Of a stretch of DNA of 64,000 nucleotides, positions 38,734-47,980 are shown piece after piece. The position numbers and the translations under genes are program-made. Below the pieces are notes generated by a model, which was given only the letters and a program-made list of their open reading frames with translations, searched no databases and had not been told where the DNA came from. Position 1 is the stretch's first letter; the number at the start of each line of letters is the position of its first letter. This stretch comes from Fen-330 sp050008465 (GTDB lineage Bacteria; Acidobacteriota; Terriglobia; Bryobacterales; Bryobacteraceae): assembly GCA_050008465.1 (NCBI GenBank), contig JBEKMO010000018.1:1-64000 (forward strand), written 5' to 3'.

Positions 38734-39066
38734 ATGGCTGAGCAAAGAACCGACCTTCTACGTGGAACCCTCGACCTGCTGATCCTGAAGGCGCTGTGCC
38801 TGGAGCCTCTGCATGGAGTCGGCATCTCCCGGCGCATCGCGCAAATCACAAAGGGAGCCTTTCAGGTGAGTTTCGGATCGCTATTCCCCGCGCTGCACCG
38901 CATGGAGGAGAGGGGATGGGTGGAAGCCGAGTGGCGCGCGTCGGAAAACAACCGTCGGGCTAAATACTACAGGCTGAGTTCATCAGGGCGCACACAACTC
39001 AAGGTCGAAGAGCGGGATTGGAACCACGTGGTCAAGATCATGACGGCGGCCGTTCAATCCACCTGA
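38734..39066 (+). CDS. PadR-family transcriptional regulator
   Basis: The 110-residue protein has the PadR winged-helix pattern (LLRGTLDLLILKALCLEPLHG, FQVSFGSLFPALHRMEERGW, KYYRLSSSGRTQL). Single-domain PadR genes directly before ADOP permease genes are a hallmark of acidobacterial genomes. The stop codon is only 18 bases from the permease start, so the two form an operon and the regulator probably controls it. The ligand is unknown. Confidence 0.9.
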   Translation: MAEQRTDLLRGTLDLLILKALCLEPLHGVGISRRIAQITKGAFQVSFGSLFPALHRMEERGWVEAEWRASENNRRAKYYRLSSSGRTQLKVEERDWNHVVKIMTAAVQST

Positions 39067-39084
39067 GTCCGGATGGGAGGCAGC

Positions 39085-41913
39085 ATGCCCAGGCGAATGT
39101 TGAGTTTGTTTCGGAACCTGTTACGCAAGGACACGGTCGAGCAGGCCTTGGACGAAGAACTCCGGGCCTCCGTGGAGATCCTGGCGCAGGAGAAAATAAA
39201 GGATGGGTTTTCGCCATCGGAAGCCAGAAGACAGGCGCTCATCGAGCTTGGCGGCCTGGAGCAGGTGAAGGAAGAGGTCCGCGCAGTATGGGCTGGGCGC
39301 CCTCTGGAGGACTTCGCCAGGGACCTCCGTTTCGCACTCCGCACTCTGGCCAAGTCGCCCGGCTTCACGGCCGTGGCTGCGATCACCCTGGCGCTGGGCA
39401 TCGGAGCCAATACCGCCATCTTCAGTCTCGTGCGCGACGTGGTTTTCAGCCCACGGCCTTACCCCGACGAGGCGCAGGTCGTCCAGTTTTACACGCAGGA
39501 CAAGAAACATCCTGGAAACTTCCGCCAGTTCTCCTATCCCACCTACGCCGAAATCCGCGAACAGAGTGCCGTCAGTGCCGTCTTCTCCGGCGTCCTGGCG
39601 CACAACCTGACGATGGTCGGCGTGGGCGAGGGAGAGGGCTCCCGCCTCACGGCCGCCGCCATGGTCAGCTCCAACTACTTCCGGACGCTCGAAGTGCCGC
39701 TCGTGCGGGGCCGCGGCTTTCTCCCCGAGGAGGAAAGACCGGGCAGCGCCGCCCCCGTCGTCATCGCCAGCCATCTTTACTGGAAGAAGACTGGCTTCGA
39801 CCCCCAGCTCGTCGGCAAGACCATTCGCGTCAACGAGCGCCCGTTCACGGTCGTCGGCATCGCGCCCGAGCATTTCACCGGAACGATGATGATCTTCGGC
39901 CCGGAGCTCTATTTCCCCCTCGGCGATTTCGACTTGCTCATGAGCGATTCTCAAGCCGAGGCCAAGCACAGCCTCGAACGGCGCGATGCCTATGTTCTCT
40001 ACGTCGTGGGACGCCTTAAGCCCGGGGTCGCCGCCGCCACCGCGGAGGCCGTTCTCAAGACCTTCGCCGCCAACCTCGAAAAGGTCGTGCCCGTTGAGCA
40101 ACAGGACCAGACCTTCCTCATCCGTCCCCTGCCGCGCCTGCGCACCAGCACCTACCCGGGCGACGAGGGAGGTCTGACCGTGATGGGCATGCTGCTGTGC
40201 GCATTGGCTGGAGTCGTGTTGCTGGTTGCCTGCCTCAATCTGGCGAACGTGCTGCTCGCCCGGGGCCTGGCGCGCCGCAAGGAGATCGCCATCCGCCTCG
40301 CGATCGGCGGCGGCCGCGGCCGCATCATCCGCCAACTCCTGACCGAGGGTCTCGTGCTTTCGCTCGCGGGCGGCGCGGGCGGCTTCCTGATCGGCATCCT
40401 GGCATCCGGCCTGCCGGCGGCCTCGCTGGGCGCTCACATGCCGGTGGCCATGTTTCTCAGCGGCGGCGCCGATCCCGCCGTCTTCGCGGCCACCCTCGGC
40501 TTCTGCGCCCTCGCCACGCTGTTCTTCGCCCTGGGGCCCGCGGTCAAGCTCACTCGCGCCGACCTGGTCGCCGATCTCAAGGAACAGGCGGGCGAGGATT
40601 CCGCCCCGCGCCGCCATCGCTGGCTCCCGCGCCATCCGCTGGTAGTGGCGCAGATCGCCCTGTCGCTCGGTCTGGTCACCGCCGCCGGACTTTTCATCCG
40701 CGGCGCGCTCAAAGCCGCCAGCGTCGAGACCGGCTTCAAGGCCGACCCTACCATTCTCATCGAGGCCGACGCCAGTCTGGGTGGCTACGACCCGACCCGC
40801 AGCCTGCAGCTCTATTGCGCCGCAAGCGATCATCTCGCCGCGCTGCCCGGGGTGCAAGCCGCCAGCATCGCTTCCATCGTGCCCTTCGGTCTGGTCACCG
40901 TCAACCGTCCGGTGCAGCGGGCTGGAACGAAACCCGCGCCCGACTCTCACCCCGCCACGGCGGCCGAAGGCCTGGCCTTCAATGTCCGCTGGAACAGCGT
41001 CGGCGCCGATTACTTCACGACCATGGGCCTGCCGCTGCTGCGCGGCCGGGCGTTCACCAAGAACGAGGCCGAAGTTGTGGGCGCCCACGCCGTCGCCATC
41101 ATCGACGAGGTGCTCGCGAGGAAGCTCTGGCCCGGGGACGACGCACTGGGCCGGCGCATCCAGTGGGCCGAACGCGACGCTCCCACGGCCGCCGGCGGAG
41201 GGAGCGGCACCATGGGCGCCAGTGATGACCTCGCAAGAAGCCCCCAGGACCCCCAGTCGGTCGAGATTGTCGGGATCGTGCCCGCCACCCGCTGGGAACT
41301 CTTCCAGTCGGTGGTCGGCGGTCAGATTTTCGTGCCCTTTGCGCAAGGCATCCGGAGCGACGTTTTCTTTCAAGTGCGCAGCGCGCCAGGCGTCCCCCAG
41401 GCCGGCGTTGCCGCACTCGATCTCATTCGCCGCGAGGTTCGCTCGGCTGCGCCCGGCTTGCCGGTCTTTACTGTGAGGACTTTCCGCCAGCACGTCGACG
41501 CCAGCCCGCAGCTCTGGATCGTCCGGGCCGGCGCCGCAATCGTTTCTGTCTTTGCCGGTCTGGCGTTGGCCCTCGCGGTCGTGGGCGTCTACGGAGTGAC
41601 GGCCTACGCCGTGGTCCGGCGCACCCGCGAGATCGGCATTCGCAGGGCGCTCGGCGCTGAGCCGGGCGAAGTGCTTCGCATGATCCTCCGAGAGGGTTTG
41701 AAGATGACCTTCGGGGGCGCGGCGCTCGGTTTTCTGCTCGCGCTCGGCCTCGGACGTGCGCTCAGCGGCATGCTTTACGAAGTCAGTCCGGTGGATTCCG
41801 TCGCCTTTACCTTCGCACCCGCTGTGCTGGTCGCCACAGCGCTGGTTGCCTGCTGGCTCCCTGCCCGCCGGGCAGCCAAAGTGGCCCCCATGGTGGCGCT
41901 GCGCAACGAATAG
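39085..41913 (+). CDS. ADOP-type ABC transporter permease (MacB_PCD/FtsX duplicated)
   Basis: The 942-residue membrane protein has a cytoplasmic N-terminal helix region (RNLLRKDTVEQALDEEL), a first helix at about residue 105 (GFTAVAAITLALGIGANTAIFSLV) and a MacB-like periplasmic domain. FtsX transmembrane blocks (GMLLCALAGVVLLVACLNLANVLLARG) follow, then a second MacB/FtsX half ending in the usual ARRAAKVAPMVALRNE. This duplicated layout without an ATPase defines the acidobacterial ADOP group; a separate ATPase must come from elsewhere. I use the ATG at 39085, just after GGGAGG; an in-frame ATG at 39073 is the alternative. It probably exports a small molecule or peptide. Confidence 0.88.
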   Translation: MPRRMLSLFRNLLRKDTVEQALDEELRASVEILAQEKIKDGFSPSEARRQALIELGGLEQVKEEVRAVWAGRPLEDFARDLRFALRTLAKSPGFTAVAAITLALGIGANTAIFSLVRDVVFSPRPYPDEAQVVQFYTQDKKHPGNFRQFSYPTYAEIREQSAVSAVFSGVLAHNLTMVGVGEGEGSRLTAAAMVSSNYFRTLEVPLVRGRGFLPEEERPGSAAPVVIASHLYWKKTGFDPQLVGKTIRVNERPFTVVGIAPEHFTGTMMIFGPELYFPLGDFDLLMSDSQAEAKHSLERRDAYVLYVVGRLKPGVAAATAEAVLKTFAANLEKVVPVEQQDQTFLIRPLPRLRTSTYPGDEGGLTVMGMLLCALAGVVLLVACLNLANVLLARGLARRKEIAIRLAIGGGRGRIIRQLLTEGLVLSLAGGAGGFLIGILASGLPAASLGAHMPVAMFLSGGADPAVFAATLGFCALATLFFALGPAVKLTRADLVADLKEQAGEDSAPRRHRWLPRHPLVVAQIALSLGLVTAAGLFIRGALKAASVETGFKADPTILIEADASLGGYDPTRSLQLYCAASDHLAALPGVQAASIASIVPFGLVTVNRPVQRAGTKPAPDSHPATAAEGLAFNVRWNSVGADYFTTMGLPLLRGRAFTKNEAEVVGAHAVAIIDEVLARKLWPGDDALGRRIQWAERDAPTAAGGGSGTMGASDDLARSPQDPQSVEIVGIVPATRWELFQSVVGGQIFVPFAQGIRSDVFFQVRSAPGVPQAGVAALDLIRREVRSAAPGLPVFTVRTFRQHVDASPQLWIVRAGAAIVSVFAGLALALAVVGVYGVTAYAVVRRTREIGIRRALGAEPGEVLRMILREGLKMTFGGAALGFLLALGLGRALSGMLYEVSPVDSVAFTFAPAVLVATALVACWLPARRAAKVAPMVALRNE

Positions 41914-42149
41914 GGATCGGCACTACCCAACACGTGATGATCTCGCCGCGCTACAGAGCCCCTGTCAGATCTCCGAGCGAGTCTTGCCAAGCATGCGGGG
42001 ACCCAGTCTGAATGGCCGGTTCAAACCTGATGCTCAGAAGTTGAACCTTCGGGAGGAAACATCGTTCAAGTCCGCTTCAGGCCAAGCGGCCGGAAGATTC
42101 CCCTTTCGAACCGCAAAACTGCTACAATGCCGGCAGCCCGGAGGCGTCC

Positions 42150-42759
42150 ATGCGCACGCTTCTGATTCCCTTTCTTGCGCTCCTGTTGGTGGTTCCCGTT
42201 CTCAGCCGGGGCCGGAGTTCATCCCGATCCGGTGGCCACAGGACCTCTGCGGGGCGCTCATCTTCGCATCATGGCTCTTGGGCGGCCCGTTCGCATCATA
42301 CTGGCACCTCGCGGGCCTACCATTCGACCAGCTCTCACCGATCGTCGGGCGCGGCCGTACATTCGAGCGCAGGCCACCAGACGGCAGCGGCCCCAGTTCA
42401 CCGCTCCAGTGGGAAGGCTCTGGGGGCAGCCCGCAGCAGCGGAGCACGGGCGGCTACATCGGCGCGGCGCCCCAGTCCGACGCTGCGGACTTCGCCGGCG
42501 AGTCAGAGCCATCGGAACACCTCGGTCCGTTGCGTAGGGTGCCCCGCGCGATAGCAGCGGGCGGATACCGCGGAGTCCGATGGCCCGCTCCGCCTTTATG
42601 CGGTCGCATCCATGCCCAGCAACCGGCAGAACCTCGGGTGCCTGCCCTGGCTATGTGGTGGACCACATCAAGCCGCTGAAGCGGGGTGGTGCCGATGCTC
42701 CCAGCAACATGCAATGGCAGACCACGGCGGCGGCGAGGGCGAAGGATCGTATTGAATAG
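42150..42759 (+). pseudogene. Secreted Ser/His-rich HNH protein split by a frameshift
   Basis: Frame one (42150-42554) gives a signal peptide (TLLIPFLALLLVVPVLSRG) and a long low-complexity Ser/His/Ala-rich region. The downstream part, in another frame (about 42541-42759), reads RDSSGRIPRSPMARSAFMRS, then HPCPATGRTSGACPGYVVDH, IKPLKRGGADAPSNMQWQT and a stop, a classic HNH module (VDHIKPL..GG.D.PSNMQWQT). A one-base shift at about 42525-42546 separates them. With that base corrected the protein would be about 202 residues, a normal size for secreted HNH proteins. The cause is either a real mutation or a sequencing error. Confidence 0.75.
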
Positions 42760-42909
42760 CAATGACATAGGGCCGGAGTACCTTCCAGTTGGGTCTGAAA
42801 ACAGCCTCGGTGTGGTACTATGGTTCCAGAATTGGGATCAGAATCCGATCCGAGCCCTTGAAATCTCCTAAGGGGAGGGGTATCGTTGGTCGATATGCTG
42901 CGTGTGGAA

Positions 42910-43500
42910 TCAGACGCCCTTGCGTTCGAATACAAGCGAGACTACGGGACTGCCGGGCGGAATCTTGACGTCGCGCACCTCGTCAACAATCCCGCAGCTA
43001 GCGGCAAATGTAGCGTCTTTGGTCTGAGCTTCCAGGAAAAGGCGGGCGATGTCTTCCTTGGCGAGCCGTGTTCGCTCTTCGATCACAGACCCTATGCGTT
43101 TCTGGTCGCTGCGAATCCCGTCCAGCCGTTCAAGTAGGAACTTCTCTTCCAACCGAACGCCGCCAGGTAGGTCAAAACCTACGCCGTGGAACATGAAGGT
43201 CGAGTGCGGGCATGCTTACCGCGGGTTGCCGGCCGAGAAGACGGCGTTTCCAATTGAATCGACATTCCCGACGTTGTGCGTGGTCAGTTTGATCGGAAGG
43301 GCGCGTAGCACGTTGTAGAGGTTCATTCCGAGCATCACATGACCACCTGGCGACGAAAGCATGAGGTAGACGTGCTTGACCCCCTGGTTCACCAGATTTG
43401 AAATCGCAGCGATCAGACTCTCGGTTGTGTGTGGAATGATTTCCGCTGAAAACGATACGTATACAACATCGGGAACAGGCTGGAGCTCAGAAGGCTGCAT
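42910..43500 (-). pseudogene. ClpP-like serine protease interrupted by one in-frame stop
   Basis: From the ATG at 43500 the frame reads VVYVSFSAEIIPHTTESLI, MLSSPGGHVMLGMNLYNVLR and NVGNVDSIGNAVFSAGNPR, then TAA at 43216-43218. It continues in the same frame with ACPHSTFMFHGVGFDLPGG to a second stop at 42910. The Ser of VDSIGN and the His of FMFHG fit the catalytic Ser and His of the ClpP/SDH_sah family. At the stop position relatives usually have an aromatic residue (Tyr, TAC or TAT), one base from TAA. Apart from that codon all 196 residues are in order. It could be a very young pseudogene, an error, or a readthrough site. Confidence 0.75.
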
Positions 43501-43705
43501 GCCCCCGATTTCATCGCAATTCAGCGCAGCCGCAGGCTGGGCCACAGCCGTGGCGCCGCGCAGGATGGCCCGCCGTCGCGCGGGAACGGCCTTGCCTGAG
43601 GTTTTCGCGCCGGGTGAGTGTTCGGGCATGGGGTGCCCGCGGGTGTCCTTTCCGAGTTGGGGTTATACTCAGGACGGGCAAGGGAACCGCTGGGCGGGAG
43701 GGTGT

Positions 43706-44351
43706 ATGCGAGGATTGATGGGGCGCACTGGCGGCTGGTATTTGCACGTCCGCAGCCGCGCGCGAGAAACGGACGTTCATCCCGGGTCCAGTGGCCCAAT
43801 CGTTTTCGGTCCCGTGTTCGGCAGTCTGGCCCGCCGCCGTGCAGACGCTTACCCGGGGCGGATTCAGGCCCACGATGAGCGATTCCTTGAGTGGCGTGGC
43901 GGCTTTTGACGCTGGAAGCCGCAGCCTAGATACTTGGGTTGGCCGTCGGGAACTGGCCGGCCAATTCACCGTGGACGGCCGGGGTTTCAAGAGCCTGCTC
44001 TGGCGGTGGATACGCATTGCATCGGCGAATCTGGTGCTGATACCTGAGGGCGGCGGGTGTAGAGCGGAGTTCTCAATCGCTTTCGAGGGGGAGAGTCGCC
44101 TGGCAGACGGCGGCCACGTGCCACTGGACAGCAACAACATCCTGGAGGGCCGCGTGCTGGCCAGCATCGCCGGGGCCGTCAGAACTGTTGCGGTTAAAAC
44201 GGAGATCGCTGCCGAGCCGAGCCCGGTGGCACCAGTACCCAAAGCCGCAGAATCTCACCCGGCCCCAGCGCCCGAACCGCCAAAGCCCGCCGATCAGCCG
44301 AAGGCCGTGCCGGAAGATTCGAGCACTCGGGTGGTCAAGCTGCCGGGGTAA
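43706..44351 (+). pseudogene. Small secreted protein with homopolymer frameshift near the start
   Basis: GGGAGG precedes an ATG at 43706 (MRGLM). Removing one G from the GGGG run at 43720-43723 gives MRGLMGALAAGICTSAAARE, a good export signal, which continues in the frame that is open to 44351 (FIPGPVAQSFSVPCSAVWPA...). Without that change the only start is a weak GTG at 43791. The mature part (about 130 residues) resembles small periplasmic proteins with a P-x-S/A-C-x-x-x-W-P motif and a TxxGF strand, and ends in a Pro/Ala/Lys-rich tail. The function is unknown. Confidence 0.55.
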
Positions 44352-44470
44352 CCAGGAAATGAGAAGGCCCCGCATCGCTCCAGGGACCGGGCGGCGGGCC
44401 GGGCCTGAAAGGATGCCCCGCAGTACCGCCCGGACGTTTCCGTCCTCTTGCGTAACCCCTTTGTTTTCTA

Positions 44471-44546
<76 letters not shown>

Positions 44547-44567
44547 GATTTCGGTGGACCTCCACTC

Positions 44568-46409
44568 TTATAGCACAGTCACGGAGGTGTCTGCTCCCAG
44601 CGAGGCGGCGGCGATCTCGGCGATGTCCAGAAGCTCCGGCGGGGCCGGAGCGGCGGCGGCCAGGCCATCGCGCAGCATGGTGTTGCAGAAGGGGCAGGCC
44701 GCCGCAACCACCCCGGCGCCGGTGGCCAGCAGTTCCTGGGCGCGCTCCAAATTGACGCGCTTGCCCTCCTCCTCGCCGAGGAAGGAGAGGCCGCCGCCGG
44801 CGCCGCAGCAGAAGCCGCGCTCGCGCGAACGGCGGGGGTCGACCACGGCGCCCCAGCGCCCGATCACTTCACGAGGCTGGTCATAGACGTTGCGGTAGCG
44901 CCCCAGGTAACAGGCATCGTGGTAGACCACGCGGGGCCGGCTTGCGCCGCTCGGCGGCAGTTGCGCGGAGAAGCGCGCCAGCAGTTCGCTGTGATGCTCG
45001 ATGGCGATCGAAGCCCCGAACTCCTTCCAGTCCTCGAGAATCGTGCGCACGCAATGCGGGCAGATCGAGACCATCCTGGTGACCCGGCTCTGCCGGATCT
45101 GTTCGAGGTTGAATTGCGCCAGTTCCCCGAACAGGTAGTCGTTGCCCAGCCGCCGCGCGGGGTCGCCGGAGCACTTCTCGGTTTTGAGCACGCCGAAGGT
45201 GATCCGCAAGTGCTTCAGCACGCGGGTCAGCGCAAGCAGGATCCGCCGGCCCTGTGGATCATACGACCCCATGCAACCCGTCCAGAGGCAGTACTGCTGG
45301 CTGCCGTCATAGAGCGGCAGCGCGTTCTTGCGGATGAACTCCTCCCGCTCGGTATGAGAGAAGCCGAGCGCATTCCCCTGGCGCTCGAGCTTCAGGAACA
45401 GGTCGGAACCATGGGTGTCGTCCCATCGCCCGGTGTTCACCGCGCCGCGGCGCAGCCCGACGATAAACGGCAGGTGCTGTATGCCGACTGGGCACTGAAA
45501 CTCGCAAGCGCCGCAGGTGGTGCACTGGAAAGCGGCCTCCAGCGAGAGATGCTTGCCCGCGAGCGGCGCCTTCCCCCCGGGGCCATGCTCGTTCAGGTAG
45601 GCGCGCGTGCCGAGGATGATCTCCTTGGGGTTGAGAATCTTCCCGGTGTGGTTGGCGGGGCAGTGCTCGGTGCAGCGTCCGCACTCCACGCAAGAGTAGG
45701 CCTGGAGAGCGAAGATGCGGGTGAGGTCCATGCCGGTGTCCAGCCCGAAATCGTCGTCGCCGGCCAGGGGCGGGATGCGGCTGAAACCGTCGCGCTCGAA
45801 GAACACGGTAAGCGGGCTGAGCACGAGGTGCAAGTGCTTGGTGTGTGGGATGACGGGAAGAAACGCGAGCAGCGCCAGCGAGTGCGCCCACCAGGCTGCC
45901 CTGCCGGATTGCGGGAACCAGAAGCCGATGAGGTAGGTGGCCATCAGGGCGAAAATCAGGAACGCGATCAGGCCGGACTCGGGCGAGAGGGGGCCTAGCC
46001 ACCGCGGGCGCACCACGAAGCGCCGGAACGCCAATCCGGCGATGGAGGCCGCCACGGCGAGCGCGAACACTGCGGCGAACCGGGAGTAGAACCCTTGCGG
46101 CGGCAGGAAAGCGAGACCCAGCAGGGCGGCGAAATGGTTGAGGGTCACCAGCGCGAAGACGCAGAACCCCCAGAACACCAGCGCGTGCGCAAGCCCGGCG
46201 AGCGGCCGCTGACGGATCACCACGGCCTGAAGCAACACCTCCCGAAAGAGCCTGCCAATGCGGGGGCCGAGGGGCCGGAGCTCTAAGCTGGCATCCCGCT
46301 TCGAGCGGAGAACGGTCCGCAGCACGGCGCCCAATCCGTGCCAGAAAGCCGCCATGGAGGCGGAGAACAACATAAGCAGGACGATCTTCTCGACCCAGGA
46401 GAATCCCAT
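44568..46409 (-). CDS. Membrane-bound heterodisulfide reductase-like Fe-S oxidoreductase
   Basis: The 613-residue protein has five to six N-terminal membrane helices (residues about 8-205, NarI-like, with several His in the helices). Two [4Fe-4S] motifs follow (C240-x2-C-x2-C-x3-C250 and C296-x2-C-x2-C-x3-C306), then two CCG domains (LWTGCMGSYDP ... CPHC; YHDACYLGRY ... GFCCGAGGG ... CPFC). The start at 46409 begins right at the first helix; the longer frame overlaps the divergent epimerase gene. Such proteins pass electrons between the quinone pool and soluble partners (for example ETF or acyl-CoA dehydrogenases). The partner is not encoded beside it, but it sits close to the rubrerythrin/Fe-S cluster. 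Confidence 0.85.
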   Translation of the reverse strand: MGFSWVEKIVLLMLFSASMAAFWHGLGAVLRTVLRSKRDASLELRPLGPRIGRLFREVLLQAVVIRQRPLAGLAHALVFWGFCVFALVTLNHFAALLGLAFLPPQGFYSRFAAVFALAVAASIAGLAFRRFVVRPRWLGPLSPESGLIAFLIFALMATYLIGFWFPQSGRAAWWAHSLALLAFLPVIPHTKHLHLVLSPLTVFFERDGFSRIPPLAGDDDFGLDTGMDLTRIFALQAYSCVECGRCTEHCPANHTGKILNPKEIILGTRAYLNEHGPGGKAPLAGKHLSLEAAFQCTTCGACEFQCPVGIQHLPFIVGLRRGAVNTGRWDDTHGSDLFLKLERQGNALGFSHTEREEFIRKNALPLYDGSQQYCLWTGCMGSYDPQGRRILLALTRVLKHLRITFGVLKTEKCSGDPARRLGNDYLFGELAQFNLEQIRQSRVTRMVSICPHCVRTILEDWKEFGASIAIEHHSELLARFSAQLPPSGASRPRVVYHDACYLGRYRNVYDQPREVIGRWGAVVDPRRSRERGFCCGAGGGLSFLGEEEGKRVNLERAQELLATGAGVVAAACPFCNTMLRDGLAAAAPAPPELLDIAEIAAASLGADTSVTVL

Positions 46410-46473
46410 AGTGGTTCTTGCTCCGAATGTAGCACGGCGAATATCCGCTAGAATATTGAGGACGGAGGAATAT

Positions 46474-47454
46474 TTGCGTCTGGTTCTCACGGGAGCGGCG
46501 GGATTCATCGGCTCGCACCTCACGGATCGCCTGCTGGCCGATGGCCACGAGGTTGTGGGTCTGGACAACCTGCTCACGGGATCGCTCGACAATCTGAGGC
46601 ATCTGGAAGGCCACCCGCGGTTCCGCTTCGTCCTGCACGACATCACCAGGCCGATCGAAATCGACGGGCGGGTGGATGGCGTGCTGCATCTGGCGTCGCC
46701 GGCCAGCCCGAGGGACTATCTCGGCCATCCCATCGAGACCCTGGAAGTGGGCTCGGCGGGCACGCGCAACATGCTGGAACTGGCGCGCCGGTTCGGCGTC
46801 CGATTCCTGCTGAGCTCAACCTCGGAGTGCTACGGCGATCCGCTCGTCCATCCGCAGGTGGAAACCTACTGGGGCAACGTCAACCCGGTGGGGCCGCGCT
46901 CCTGCTACGACGAGAGCAAGCGGTACGCCGAGGCGCTGACCATGGCCTACCACCGCACCTACGGGCTGCAAACCAACATCGCGCGAATCTTCAATACCTA
47001 CGGCCCGCGCATGAAGCTGAACGACGGCCGGGTGGTGCCAGCATTTCTCGAACAGGCGCTCCGCGGGCGCCCGATCACCGTGTTCGGAGACGGCTCGCAG
47101 ACCCGCAGCTTCTGCTATGTGAGCGACGTGGTGGAGGGGCTGTGCCGCCTGATGCTTTCCGAGGAGCGCTTTCCGGTGAACCTCGGCAGCCCGTGCGAGA
47201 TAACGATTCTCGAGTTTGCCAGGAGCATTCAACGGCTGGTGGGCGCCCATGGCGAGATCGAGTTCCAGCCCCTGCCCGAGGACGATCCCCGGCGGCGCCA
47301 GCCGGACATCACCAAAGCGCGAGAAGTGCTGGGTTGGGAGCCGCGCGTGCCGCTCGAGGAAGGATTGGTCCGTACGGTCGAGTACTTCCGGGCGGGTCTC
47401 GAACCTGCCTCTACTGAAAGTCCTGCGCCAGCTCCTCCAACTGTTGCGCGGTGA
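46474..47454 (+). CDS. NAD-dependent sugar epimerase, UDP-glucuronate decarboxylase-like
   Basis: The 326-residue extended short-chain dehydrogenase has GAAGFIG (NAD binding, near the N-terminus), the SSTSE catalytic segment and Y-x3-K in CYDESKRYAE. The strand HLASPASPRDYL and the region RIFNTYGPRM match UDP-glucuronate decarboxylase (UDP-xylose synthase). The start is TTG at 46474, supported by GGAGG 5 bases upstream; no ATG fits. Upstream, the divergent Fe-S oxidoreductase begins 64 bp away. The last 44 bases overlap the convergent DUF3501 gene. It would supply UDP-xylose for glycan synthesis. Confidence 0.85.
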   Translation: MRLVLTGAAGFIGSHLTDRLLADGHEVVGLDNLLTGSLDNLRHLEGHPRFRFVLHDITRPIEIDGRVDGVLHLASPASPRDYLGHPIETLEVGSAGTRNMLELARRFGVRFLLSSTSECYGDPLVHPQVETYWGNVNPVGPRSCYDESKRYAEALTMAYHRTYGLQTNIARIFNTYGPRMKLNDGRVVPAFLEQALRGRPITVFGDGSQTRSFCYVSDVVEGLCRLMLSEERFPVNLGSPCEITILEFARSIQRLVGAHGEIEFQPLPEDDPRRRQPDITKAREVLGWEPRVPLEEGLVRTVEYFRAGLEPASTESPAPAPPTVAR

Positions 47455-47980
47455 GCGACTGCTCGGTCTGGTACTTCGGGTGGTCGATCACGATCCGAGC
47501 GCCGTTGCGCCAGCGGGCACGTTGCTCGGGCGTCAGCGGGAACTTCACGTACTGCACCGAGCTCAGCCGGTCCGTGGAAATCTGCCGGGTGTCGAAGCGC
47601 GCCTGCGCGCGAGGTTCGTCTCCCACGGCCATCCAGACGTGGTTCTCCAGCCCGAGCAGCTCGTGCAGCGCGACCGCCCGCTCCTCCGGCGAGTCGTACT
47701 CGATGAGCAGGCTGGCCGACAGCTCGCCGCGGAACGGAATCAGCTCGTTATAGGTGTCCAACTCGTGGCGGATGGCGTCCGGCTCGACGACGCGCTCGAT
47801 GCGCACCATCTCCTGGATCTGGTAGCGGACCGTTTCGCGGTTCTCGAACAGCAAGGTAACGTGAGCGCCCACGCGGACGCGGCGCCGATCCTTCAAGGCC
47901 ATCATTTGCGGGCGCCAGGTCTTGCGCTCGAGCTCGTACGCGGCGATGTCCTGGATCTCCCGGAGTTCGACGGGATTCAC
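47411..47980 (-). CDS. DUF3501 family protein
   Basis: The 189-residue soluble protein shows the DUF3501 pattern (EIQDIAAYELERKTWRPQMM, LLFENRETVRYQIQEMVRIE, ELIPFRGELSASLLIEY). Its ATG overlaps the TGA of the Fe-S gene upstream (ATGA at 47977-47980), so the two are translationally coupled. Genes for DUF3501, a GlpC-like Fe-S protein and rubrerythrin recur together in many bacteria, suggesting a shared redox or peroxide-stress function. The exact role of DUF3501 is unknown. It overlaps the end of the epimerase gene on the other strand. Confidence 0.85.
   Translation of the reverse strand: MNPVELREIQDIAAYELERKTWRPQMMALKDRRRVRVGAHVTLLFENRETVRYQIQEMVRIERVVEPDAIRHELDTYNELIPFRGELSASLLIEYDSPEERAVALHELLGLENHVWMAVGDEPRAQARFDTRQISTDRLSSVQYVKFPLTPEQRARWRNGARIVIDHPKYQTEQSLTAQQLEELAQDFQ

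Noticed and set aside
39121..41493. 790-codon minus-strand open frame
   Set aside because: Antisense to the ADOP permease, which has clear MacB/FtsX features.
44620..45000. Rho-independent terminators after major operons
   Set aside because: I looked for GC hairpins followed by T-runs at operon ends across the window and found none convincing enough to list.
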